Positions 1 through 7,738 of a DNA stretch of 11,563 nt are shown here, in pieces (position 1 is the first letter of the stretch; each line of letters opens with the position of its first letter). Source of the stretch: JBBSUQ01 sp038234235 (GTDB lineage: Bacteria; Bacteroidota; Bacteroidia; Flavobacteriales_D; Crocinitomicaceae); NCBI GenBank assembly GCA_038234235.1, contig JBBSUQ010000105.1:1-11563 (forward strand), in the 5' to 3' direction. The notes beneath the pieces are model-generated. The model searched no databases, had not been told where the DNA came from, and was given only the letters and a program-made list of their open reading frames with translations. The position numbers were made by a program, and so were the translations under genes.

Positions 1-1
1 A

Positions 2-100
2 GAAGAAACGAAAAAGTTACTTTCAAATTTAGGATTTAATCAAATTACTATAAAACAAGACCTGCAGTCTAAACCAAGAATGTTAAAAGCCAAAAGATAA
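2..100 (+). CDS. prmC: C-terminal end of a PrmC/HemK-like release-factor glutamine methyltransferase (partial)
   Basis: Frame 2 is open from the window edge to a TAA at 98-100 and encodes 32 residues ending in DLQSKPRMLKAKR. A terminus of the form 'D-(L/F)-x-x-K-x-RM-(L/I)-K-A' after a 'GF..(V/I)' strand is typical of Bacteroidota PrmC, the enzyme that methylates the glutamine of the GGQ motif in peptide-chain release factors 1 and 2. The catalytic NPPY motif lies outside the window, so the assignment rests only on this tail. The stop is 23 bases before ligA on the same strand with no terminator visible between, so the two are probably co-transcribed. Confidence 0.6.
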   Translation, partial: EETKKLLSNLGFNQITIKQDLQSKPRMLKAKR

Positions 101-123
101 AATAAATCTTAGTTAAATAAAAA

Positions 124-2163
124 ATGAACAAAGAAGAAATTAACAAAGAAGAAATTAATAAAGAAGAAATTAATAAAGAAATGCTCGCCTTAATAGAGCA
201 AATTAATAAATACAATGAAAGTTATTACATCAATAATATTTCAGAAATATCTGACTTCGAGTTCGATATGCTTCTTCAAAAATTAATAGATTTAGAAAAA
301 GAAAATCCAGAGTTAGCGTTAGCATATAGTCCAACAAAACGTGTAGGTGGTGATATCACTAAGAAGTTTGCGTCAGTTGTACATCAATATCCAATGCTTT
401 CGCTTTCAAATACCTATTCTCAGGAAGAAATTCAAGATTGGGAAAACAGATTGGAAAAATTACAGGAAAGCAAAATAACTTACGTTTGTGAATTAAAATA
501 TGACGGTGTAGCAATTGGTATAAGATATAAAAATGGTGTTTTAGAACAAGCTGTAACTCGCGGAGATGGCATTCAAGGTGAAGATGTTACCACAAATGTT
601 AAAACAATTCCGTCTATTCCACTAAAATTGAAAGGCGATTATCCTGAAGAATTCGAGATAAGAGGAGAAATATTTTTTCCGCTCAAAAATTTTATAGAAC
701 TAAATGAAAGCAGAAGAGAATCTGGTGAGGCAGAATTCGCAAATCCAAGAAACACCGCTTCAGGAACGCTAAAAATGCAAAACTCAAAAATTGTTGCCGA
801 CAGAGGTTTAGATTGCTATTTATATGGACTTTACGGTAAAAACTTACCTTTCAACAGTCATTTTGAAAATGTTCAAGCCGCAAAATCTTGGGGATTTAAG
901 GTTCCGGATCCAAAGAAAAATTTTATTTCTAAGACAGATTCATTGGAAGGTATTGAATCTTTTATAAATTATTGGGCGAAAGAAAGACAAAATTTACCCT
1001 TCGAAATTGATGGAGTTGTTCTCAAAGTAAATGATTATCATGCTCAAGATGAACTCGGCTTTACTGCAAAATCTCCTCGCTGGGCAATTGCATATAAGTT
1101 TAAAGCTGAACGGGTTGAAACGCAACTTGTAGAAGTTACTTATCAAGTTGGGCGTACTGGCGCCATAACACCTGTTGCCAATTTAATAGCTGTTGCTTTG
1201 GGTGGAACCGTTGTGAGGCGCGCCTCTCTGCACAATGCAGACCAAATAGAAAAATTAGATTTACATGAAAAAGACTTTGTATATGTAGAAAAAGGGGGTG
1301 AAATTATCCCAAAAATTGTTGGAGTTAATTTAAATAAAAGAAATCAGGAAGCAAAAATTATCTCTTATTTGAAAACTTGTCCGGAATGCAATACGGACTT
1401 AGTTCGAGAAGAAGGCGAAGCTCATCATTATTGCCCAAATCGAAGTGCGTGTCCACCTCAAGTTAGTGGTAGAATCCAGCATTTTATATCTAGAAAAGCT
1501 TTGAATATTGAAGGGATTGGCAGTGAAACGGTAGATGCCATGGTAAAAAGTGACATGATTTATAACTACGCTGATCTTTATGATCTCGATTTTGATAAAT
1601 TGCTGACTTTAGAAAGAATGGCTGAGAAATCAGCAAATAATGTTTTGATAGGTTTGGAAGCTTCTAAACAAATTTCTTTCGAAAGAGTGCTTTTTGGATT
1701 AGGGATAAGATTTGTGGGTGAAACTGTAGCGAAAAAACTTGTCAAACATTTTGAGAACATTGAAAATTTGAAAAATGCGAATTTAGAAGAACTTATTTCA
1801 GTAGATGAAATTGGTGATAGAATTGCTGTTTCTATTCTTGAATTTTTTAAAATTGAGACAAATTTAGAACTTATGGATAGGTTAAAAACGGCCGGACTTC
1901 AGTTTGAAATCGTTAAAAAAGAAGGAACTAGCTCAATTTTAAAAGACAAAACATTCGTAGTAAGTGGTGTATTTTCGAATTATTCAAGGGACCAGATTAA
2001 AGAATTGATAGAATTAAATGGCGGAAAAAATTCGTCATCCATTTCCTCCAAAACCGATTATGTGCTCGCTGGTGAAAATATGGGCCCGGCGAAGCTTAAA
2101 AAAGCTACAGATTTAAATATTCAAATACTTTCTGAAACTGATTTTTCTAATATGTTGAATTGA
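124..2163 (+). CDS. ligA: NAD-dependent DNA ligase LigA
   Basis: LigA seals nicks between Okazaki fragments and in repair using NAD+ as adenylate donor; it is cytoplasmic and normally essential. The 679 residues hold the full family layout. The adenylation motif ELKYDG has catalytic Lys125. RGE follows at 180-182 and EIDGVV at 294-299. The OB fold carries QVGRTGAITPVA. A four-cysteine zinc site uses C419, C422, C437 and C443, with the same spacing as E. coli LigA. A helix-hairpin-helix region spans about 450-590 and a C-terminal BRCT domain about 603-679. Nothing catalytic is missing. The N-terminus is about ten residues longer than usual because of an NKEEI repeat. ATG at 124 gives the full ORF, but ATG at 181 (Met20, MLALIEQINKYNESYY) would give a protein of conventional length, so the start is not certain. 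No Shine-Dalgarno sequence is seen at either, as is usual in this phylum. Confidence 0.97.
   Translation: MNKEEINKEEINKEEINKEMLALIEQINKYNESYYINNISEISDFEFDMLLQKLIDLEKENPELALAYSPTKRVGGDITKKFASVVHQYPMLSLSNTYSQEEIQDWENRLEKLQESKITYVCELKYDGVAIGIRYKNGVLEQAVTRGDGIQGEDVTTNVKTIPSIPLKLKGDYPEEFEIRGEIFFPLKNFIELNESRRESGEAEFANPRNTASGTLKMQNSKIVADRGLDCYLYGLYGKNLPFNSHFENVQAAKSWGFKVPDPKKNFISKTDSLEGIESFINYWAKERQNLPFEIDGVVLKVNDYHAQDELGFTAKSPRWAIAYKFKAERVETQLVEVTYQVGRTGAITPVANLIAVALGGTVVRRASLHNADQIEKLDLHEKDFVYVEKGGEIIPKIVGVNLNKRNQEAKIISYLKTCPECNTDLVREEGEAHHYCPNRSACPPQVSGRIQHFISRKALNIEGIGSETVDAMVKSDMIYNYADLYDLDFDKLLTLERMAEKSANNVLIGLEASKQISFERVLFGLGIRFVGETVAKKLVKHFENIENLKNANLEELISVDEIGDRIAVSILEFFKIETNLELMDRLKTAGLQFEIVKKEGTSSILKDKTFVVSGVFSNYSRDQIKELIELNGGKNSSSISSKTDYVLAGENMGPAKLKKATDLNIQILSETDFSNMLN
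127..180 (+). repeat. 15-base in-frame tandem repeat at the start of ligA (NKEEI x3.6)
   Basis: Three full copies of AA(C/T)AAAGAAGAAATT at 127-141, 142-156 and 157-171 are followed by a partial copy at 172-180, directly before the alternative ATG at 181. The third and fourth copies share a C-to-T change in the Asn codon. The period is five codons, so gain or loss of copies keeps the frame. The encoded NKEEI units form a charged, probably helical or disordered leader. Slippage is the likely origin. Confidence 0.95.
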
Positions 2164-2174
2164 ACAACGGGGAT

Positions 2175-2906
2175 TTAATTCACAGCATATTCCAGCCTAA
2201 TAGTTATACTGGCAGTTTTGTTTTTATCTGATGTATTGAAACTTCCTCCCCAAGAATAATCTTCACTCGAGTTTTGACCCGTAATTTGAATTACACCCAT
2301 GTCCGCTTTAACTAATGCTCCGATATTTCCACTTGCGTTGGTGGCTATTTTACTTGCTCTTTCCTTCGCGTCTTTCGTTGCAGATTCAATCATTTTTAAT
2401 TTTAACTGAGCCAATTTGGTATAATAATATTCAGGTGGAAATGAGGTAAGTTCTACTCCATTGTTGATTAATTGACTAACTTCTCTAGAAATATCTTCAA
2501 TTTTATCAACTTCATTTGATTCTACTTTGATCTGTTGTGAAAGCACATAACCGTTGAAGGTAGAAATAGATCTGCCACTGGCTTCATCGTAATCATAAGA
2601 ATAATCTTTTTGGATTGCCACAGCAAGAAATACAAGATTTTTTTCAGCTATTCCTTTACCAACAAGATAATTTTTAATTTTTGCCCGATCCTCATCTAAA
2701 CCTCTATATGCCTCTTTCAAATCAAAACTTTTTTTGGAAAAATCACCGCGCCAGACTATTAAATCGCTCACAAAATTCTCTTCTCCCAAACCAACAACAC
2801 TTATCCGATTTTGAGATCTTGTTTTAAATTTATAAGCAGAACCTAATATTACAGCGGTAATAATGATTCCGAAACTCAAAATTATTGTTGCGACTATTCT
2901 ATTCAT
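2175..2906 (-). CDS. SIMPL (DUF541) domain protein with N-terminal membrane anchor
   Basis: A 243-residue protein. Residues about 5-25 are hydrophobic (IVATIILSFGIIITAVILGS) after a short positive start, giving a signal anchor or signal peptide. The rest fits the SIMPL/DUF541 family: RISVVGLGEENF near residue 34, then alternating strands and helices. Its own motifs include DLIVWRG and a KERASKIA-type helix about residues 180-188. SIMPL proteins face the periplasm or cell surface; some relatives are linked to oxidative stress or outer-membrane integrity, but no biochemical activity is settled, and I infer none here. It starts 21 bases after the parC stop, so it is probably the last gene of the parE-parC operon. 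Its stop is 11 bases from that of the convergent ligA. The link to topoisomerase IV may be transcriptional only. Confidence 0.85.
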   Translation of the reverse strand: MNRIVATIILSFGIIITAVILGSAYKFKTRSQNRISVVGLGEENFVSDLIVWRGDFSKKSFDLKEAYRGLDEDRAKIKNYLVGKGIAEKNLVFLAVAIQKDYSYDYDEASGRSISTFNGYVLSQQIKVESNEVDKIEDISREVSQLINNGVELTSFPPEYYYTKLAQLKLKMIESATKDAKERASKIATNASGNIGALVKADMGVIQITGQNSSEDYSWGGSFNTSDKNKTASITIRLEYAVN

Positions 2907-2927
2907 AATGCTTTAATTTCTATAAAT

Positions 2928-5576
2928 TTAAAATAATTTTGGTTGAGAATCATTATCTGAATCATCTTTCTTTGAATCTTCATCAATATCCCATTCCATA
3001 GTTGTTTCACCTTCCGATTCTTCACTCTCTGGTAGCAAAACCAATGTATCTGGCCATTCTTCTTGTTCTTCCTGTGGCTCTAATACAATTTCTTTAACTT
3101 TGAATTTTGTTACTTGGTTTCCTTGCGCCTTCAACCCTTTCACTTCTATAAACTCATCAATATTGATAATTGTGTCGGCAAGATTTTTCGTTTCTTTTAA
3201 TAATTTATTATAAATTACTCGCACAATTGGTTTATATGCTGTGGATACTGTGTCTAAATGACTACCTTCAACTTCACCAATAAAACTTACTTTTTTATCC
3301 GTAGTAACCTCACAAACAAATCTTTTAATAAAATGTAATTCTTTTTCCGCATCATAATATACTGCCGAAATAGCGTGATCTGGATTCCATTTTTCAATGA
3401 GCAACATATCTTCATCAAAATGATTGCTCAAATCAAAGGTAGACAATCTATAATCTCCTGATTTATATATTGTTAATATTTTATCGTTTCCTTTAAATGA
3501 ACCTAAAAATTTTCCTCTATTATCGTCGTTTAATCTATGTACAATTGGATCATACCAAATTTTTCGGGCTGCCAAGGTTGATCCACCAACTTCTTTTTGT
3601 ACTATTTTCTGCACAATTTCTTTTGTAACTCTATTTCCCGCCGAATTTCTACCTTTTATAAGCAAATCTCCCATGTCAATGTCAAAACGAAGTCTTTTTA
3701 AATGCGGACGTGGTCTCAACATTACAGAAACCGTTTCCCTTTCACCGTTAGGATGTACGGAAAAATATAACATTTTAGAACCTTTTGTTCCTTTTGTTAA
3801 ATCGTATTCTGTATCTCGTGTAATTGAATTTACATAAAAACGTTTCATCATCGTTGGGCCACCAGTGCCATCTTGATACATTAGATGATAAATTGTACGC
3901 TTATCGTTCTTTTTCCAAACCTCAGCGTGCACAATTCCTTTACCAACAAATTTCTTGTCGGCTATTTTGGTTACGAGCATTTTTCCTGATGAAAAGAAAA
4001 TAATTATATCATCAATTTCAGAACAATCGTTAATTGGCTCCGATTTTTTAAGTGCATAACCAATAAATCCTTCTTCAAAATCTACATAAAGTTTTTTATT
4101 GGCAATAATTACTTTTGAAGCATTAATGAAATCAAAAGTCTTGATTTCCGTTTTGCGCTCTTTACCTTCTCCAAATCTCTTTTTGATGTCTTTGAAATAT
4201 TCAATTGCGTATTCAATAAGATTGGACAATTTCTTCTTTACTTCTTCCATTTCCTCTTCAATGCGCAGCAAAGTGTCATCGGCCTTGCCTGAATCGAAAC
4301 GGGTAATTCGAATCATTGGAATTTGAGTTAGTTTTTGTAAGTCTTCATCCGTTATTTCACGAATGAGTTGCTTTTTGAACTTGGAAAATCTTTTGTATAA
4401 ATAATCGTATAAACTTTCTCTATCTGAATACAGTTTGAAATCAATATACATTTCTTCTTTAATGAATATTTTTTCCAACGTACTATAATGCCATTGTCTT
4501 TGCAGTTCATCTAAACGAATTTCAAGTTCTCTTTTTAATAAATCAACTGTATTATTGGTATTGATTTTTAAAATTTCAGAAACCCCCAAAAATCGAGGCA
4601 TGTCTTTATCTACTATTGAACAATTAGGAGAAATAGATATCTCACAATCTGTAAAAGCATAAAGTGCATCTTTGGTTTTATCAGGAGAAACCCCTGGTGC
4701 CAGATGAATCATTATTTCTGCTTCAGAAGCAGTATTATCTTCAATTTTTTTAATCTTAATTTTGCCTTTATCGTTGGCTCTAATTATAGATTCAATTAAA
4801 GAAGTTGTTGTAGTACCAAACGGAATTTCATATATAATTAAAGTTTTTATATCTAACTTTTTAATTCTGGCTCTAACTCTAACTTTCCCGCCGCGCAATC
4901 CATCATTGTAGTTGCTAAAATCGGCCATGCCACCAACATTAAAATCTGGTAAAATCTCTATTTTCTTACCTCGAAGATGGTTTATACTTTGTTCTATTAA
5001 TTCTATAAAATTATGTGGCAATATTTTACAAGCCATTCCCACTGCAATTCCTTCAGCTCCTTGAGCAAGCAAAATCGGAAATTTAACAGGAAGTTGATCG
5101 GGCTCTTTATTCCTACCGTCATAACTTGATAGCCAATTGGTAGTTTTAGCGTTGAAAATTATGTGTAAAGCTAATTTAGACAATCGAGCCTCAATGTATC
5201 TGGCTGCTGCAGCACCGTCCCCTGTGAGAATATTTCCCCAGTTTCCCTGCATATCAATCAATAAATCTTTTTGACCAAGCTGAACCAAGGCATCTCCGAT
5301 TGAGGCGTCACCATGAGGATGGTATTTCATGGTGTTTCCAATGATATTCGCTACTTTGTTGTAACGGCCATCATCCATTTCCTTCATGGAATGTAAAATT
5401 CTGCGTTGCACTGGTTTAAAACCATCATGCAATGATGGCACAGCACGCTCTAATATTACGTAACTGGCGTAATCTAAAAACCAATTTTCGTACAAACCAC
5501 TAAGCGGAACGATGTTTTCATCGTTGTGATTATTATTTTTAAGATCTTCTTGTTCGTTTTCTATGTTTTCAGCCAT
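2928..5576 (-). CDS. parC: DNA topoisomerase IV subunit A (ParC)
   Basis: This is the DNA-cleaving subunit of the type IIA topoisomerase that decatenates daughter chromosomes; it works as a ParC2ParE2 tetramer with the adjacent parE product. It has 882 residues. The winged-helix region carries KPVQRRIL (54-61), HPHGDASIGD (86-95) and the catalytic pair Arg126-Tyr127 in AAAARYIEARLSK. The tower and coiled-coil region follows, then a C-terminal DNA-wrapping-like region from about residue 490. The HPHGDASIGD and GNWGNILTGD motifs are of the topoisomerase IV type of Bacteroidota rather than GyrA. The position matching E. coli GyrA Ser83 is Ala91, and Asp95 matches Asp87. The last 50 residues are very acidic and end in QPKLF, which resembles a sliding-clamp-binding peptide. 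The start is an ATG 6 bases after the parE stop, implying translational coupling. Confidence 0.95.
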   Translation of the reverse strand: MAENIENEQEDLKNNNHNDENIVPLSGLYENWFLDYASYVILERAVPSLHDGFKPVQRRILHSMKEMDDGRYNKVANIIGNTMKYHPHGDASIGDALVQLGQKDLLIDMQGNWGNILTGDGAAAARYIEARLSKLALHIIFNAKTTNWLSSYDGRNKEPDQLPVKFPILLAQGAEGIAVGMACKILPHNFIELIEQSINHLRGKKIEILPDFNVGGMADFSNYNDGLRGGKVRVRARIKKLDIKTLIIYEIPFGTTTTSLIESIIRANDKGKIKIKKIEDNTASEAEIMIHLAPGVSPDKTKDALYAFTDCEISISPNCSIVDKDMPRFLGVSEILKINTNNTVDLLKRELEIRLDELQRQWHYSTLEKIFIKEEMYIDFKLYSDRESLYDYLYKRFSKFKKQLIREITDEDLQKLTQIPMIRITRFDSGKADDTLLRIEEEMEEVKKKLSNLIEYAIEYFKDIKKRFGEGKERKTEIKTFDFINASKVIIANKKLYVDFEEGFIGYALKKSEPINDCSEIDDIIIFFSSGKMLVTKIADKKFVGKGIVHAEVWKKNDKRTIYHLMYQDGTGGPTMMKRFYVNSITRDTEYDLTKGTKGSKMLYFSVHPNGERETVSVMLRPRPHLKRLRFDIDMGDLLIKGRNSAGNRVTKEIVQKIVQKEVGGSTLAARKIWYDPIVHRLNDDNRGKFLGSFKGNDKILTIYKSGDYRLSTFDLSNHFDEDMLLIEKWNPDHAISAVYYDAEKELHFIKRFVCEVTTDKKVSFIGEVEGSHLDTVSTAYKPIVRVIYNKLLKETKNLADTIINIDEFIEVKGLKAQGNQVTKFKVKEIVLEPQEEQEEWPDTLVLLPESEESEGETTMEWDIDEDSKKDDSDNDSQPKLF

Positions 5577-5582
5577 TTATTC

Positions 5583-7475
5583 TCAAGATGCTTTTTCTAA
5601 TTCTTCTTCCTCTTCCTCACTTTTACTGGAGTCAACCGCTGGTATGTCAGCTTCTACACGTAAATTGGAAATAATAAACTCCTGTCTTTCCATTGTATTT
5701 TTACCCATATAATAGGATAATATTTGATCAATTGACGATTCTTTGGAAAGTATTACTGGCTCTAAACGGATATCGTCGCCAATAAAATTCTTAAATTCGT
5801 CTGGCGAAATTTCACCCAAACCTTTAAATCGTGTTATTTCTGGATTTTTTCCTAATTCAGCAAGTGCAGATCTCCGTTCTTCTTCGGAATAACAGTAAAT
5901 TGTTTTTTTCTTATTTCTAACTCTAAATAAAGGAGTTGATAAAACGTAAACATGATTTCTCTTAACCAAATCAGGAAAAAATTGGAGAAAAAACGTAAGC
6001 AGCAATAATCGTATGTGCAAACCGTCAACATCGGCATCAGTTGCTATTACAATTTGATTGTAGCGCAAATTATCCATGTCATCTTCAATATCTAATGCAG
6101 CCTGAACTAAATTAAATTCTTCATTTTCGTAAACTACTTTTTTTGTAAGTCCGTAACAGTTTAAAGGTTTTCCTCTAAGTGAGAATACGGCCTGTGTATT
6201 GACATTTCTTGATTTAGTAATTGATCCACTCGCAGAATCTCCCTCCGTTATAAACAATGTCGTTTCTTCTCTACGATCGTCTTTCAAATCAGTAAGATGT
6301 ACTCTGCAATCTCTCAATTTTTTATTGTGAAGATTCGCTTTTTTAGCTCGATCTCTAGCAATTTTTCTAATTCCTGAAAGCTCTTTTCTCTCTCTTTCTG
6401 ATTGTTTAATTTTTCTTTCAATTGTTTCAGCAATTTGCGGATTTCTATGCAAATAATTGTCTAATTTCTCCTTTAAAAAATCATTTATAAAAGCGCGGAC
6501 TGATTTACCATTTGGTTCAATATCTTGTGAACCTAGTTTAGTTTTAGTTTGAGACTCAAAAACTGGCTCAATAACCTTAATGGCAACTGCGGCCACAATA
6601 GATTGGCGAATATCAGAAGCTTCGTAATTTTTATTATAGAAGTCTCGAATAACTTTGGCAACAGATTCTCTAAATGCACTTTGATGCGTTCCACCTTGAG
6701 TTGTGTGCTGACCATTTACAAACGAATAATAATCTTCTCCGTAAGTTCTACCATGTGTAAAAGCAACTTCAATGTCTTCTGCTTCAATGTGAATAATAGG
6801 ATATAAAGGATCTCCATCCATATTGTTTTCCAACAAATCCTTTAAACCATCTTTTGAAATATATTTTTCACCGTTACACTGAATTGTCAATCCGCGATTT
6901 AGATAACAATAATTCCAAATCATTTTCTCCAAATAAATGGTCTTAAATGCAAATTTCTTAAAAATCTGCTCATCTGGTACAAATTCTACATAAGTTCCAT
7001 TTGGCTCATCTGTTTTCTCCAATTTAGATTCTTCCAAAAGTTCACCTCTTTCAAAAACAGCAATTTTTTTCTGTCCATCTCTATAAGACGTCACCATAAA
7101 ATAGGCAGACAAAGCATTTACAGCTTTAGTACCTACTCCATTCAATCCTACCGATTTTTTAAAAGCTTTGGAGTCGTATTTTCCTCCGGTATTAATTTGC
7201 GCAACACAATCTACGACTTTTCCCAAGGGAATTCCTCGGCCGTAATCGCGCACCATTACTTTACCATCTTTTATTTTAATATCGATTTTTTTGCCATTTC
7301 CCATAACAAATTCATCAATACAATTGTCAACAACTTCCTTTACCAAAATATAAATTCCGTCATCGGCAGCAGAACCATCGCCCAATTTCCCGATGTACAT
7401 ACCCGGCCTAAGTCGGATGTGTTCTTTCCAATCGAGGGAGCGTATATTATCATCAGTATACTGATTATCGGCCAT
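5583..7475 (-). CDS. parE: DNA topoisomerase IV subunit B (ParE), ATPase and TOPRIM subunit
   Basis: This is the ATP-driven gate subunit of topoisomerase IV, the partner of the downstream parC product. It has 630 residues, the usual length for ParE. The GHKL ATPase domain shows KEVVDNCIDE, with Glu47 as the predicted general base and Asn51 for Mg-ATP, then RDYGRGIP (Asp77) and GLNGVGTKAVNAL (110-122). The transducer domain holds the switch-lysine loop QTKTKLGS (309-316). The TOPRIM domain has EGDSASG (Glu411) and TDADVDG (Asp480, Asp482), then the FKGLGE motif at 550-555. The tail is acidic (EEEEEELEKAS). The ATG at 7473-7475 starts MADNQYTDDNIRSLDWKEHIRL, as expected for the family. It is the first gene of a leftward operon, and a TAnnTTTG element lies about 34 bases upstream. 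Confidence 0.96.
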   Translation of the reverse strand: MADNQYTDDNIRSLDWKEHIRLRPGMYIGKLGDGSAADDGIYILVKEVVDNCIDEFVMGNGKKIDIKIKDGKVMVRDYGRGIPLGKVVDCVAQINTGGKYDSKAFKKSVGLNGVGTKAVNALSAYFMVTSYRDGQKKIAVFERGELLEESKLEKTDEPNGTYVEFVPDEQIFKKFAFKTIYLEKMIWNYCYLNRGLTIQCNGEKYISKDGLKDLLENNMDGDPLYPIIHIEAEDIEVAFTHGRTYGEDYYSFVNGQHTTQGGTHQSAFRESVAKVIRDFYNKNYEASDIRQSIVAAVAIKVIEPVFESQTKTKLGSQDIEPNGKSVRAFINDFLKEKLDNYLHRNPQIAETIERKIKQSERERKELSGIRKIARDRAKKANLHNKKLRDCRVHLTDLKDDRREETTLFITEGDSASGSITKSRNVNTQAVFSLRGKPLNCYGLTKKVVYENEEFNLVQAALDIEDDMDNLRYNQIVIATDADVDGLHIRLLLLTFFLQFFPDLVKRNHVYVLSTPLFRVRNKKKTIYCYSEEERRSALAELGKNPEITRFKGLGEISPDEFKNFIGDDIRLEPVILSKESSIDQILSYYMGKNTMERQEFIISNLRVEADIPAVDSSKSEEEEEELEKAS

Positions 7476-7508
7476 AATTTATAAGATTTAAATATCCGTG
7501 AAGACTAG

Positions 7509-7516
7509 CAAAAATA
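7509..7516 (-). promoter_or_regulatory. Candidate Bacteroidota -7 promoter element for the parE operon
   Basis: On the minus strand this reads TATTTTTG, an exact match to TAnnTTTG, the -7 element used by the Bacteroidota primary sigma factor. It would place the transcript start near 7500-7505, giving a leader of about 25-30 bases before the parE ATG. No good TTTG/TTG -33 element is seen at the usual spacing of about 17-23 bases, and such short matches are common in AT-rich DNA, so the call rests on motif plus position. Confidence 0.5.
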
Positions 7517-7738
7517 CAAATAAGGAAGCGAGAGTTTTAGAATAGTTATCAAGAGTTTTAAACTATCAATTTTTAATAAAAATATTAGATTTTAAATTTT
7601 AAAGTATTTTTAATATTGAAATACTCGTTATTAATCAAGTTTAATTAGAATGTAGATACGTCAAATTACAGTTCAATTTGTCTATTAAATACATTGATTG
7701 AAGCAGGTTTCTAAGGGTTAATTAGTTGTTTGGACTAA
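7517..7738. other. AT-rich intergenic stretch without genes
   Basis: Very AT-rich with stops in all frames; no RNA gene is recognised. It holds a direct repeat of AGAGTTTTA (7532-7540 and 7552-7560) and a small 7-base inverted repeat, AGTATTT/AAATACT, at 7603-7609 and 7619-7625 with a 9-base loop. Neither is GC-rich enough to call a terminator. It separates the parE promoter region from the 44-base repeat array that begins at 7739; no clear array copies can be traced into it. Confidence 0.6.

Noticed and set aside
2187..2228. A ligA terminator just inside the SIMPL gene (CCAG/CTGG followed by a T-rich run)
   Set aside because: The stem is only four bases with a long loop and lies in coding sequence; too weak to call.
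6549..6806. Open frames antisense to parE and parC (also 4099-4326, 7197-7484, 5852-6037)
   Set aside because: They overlap strongly conserved domains of real genes, have no recognisable motifs and show the composition expected of shadow frames.
7603..7625. AGTATTT/AAATACT inverted repeat as a terminator or regulatory hairpin
   Set aside because: Seven AT-dominated pairs in very AT-rich DNA are expected by chance and no clear T-run or gene end is adjacent.
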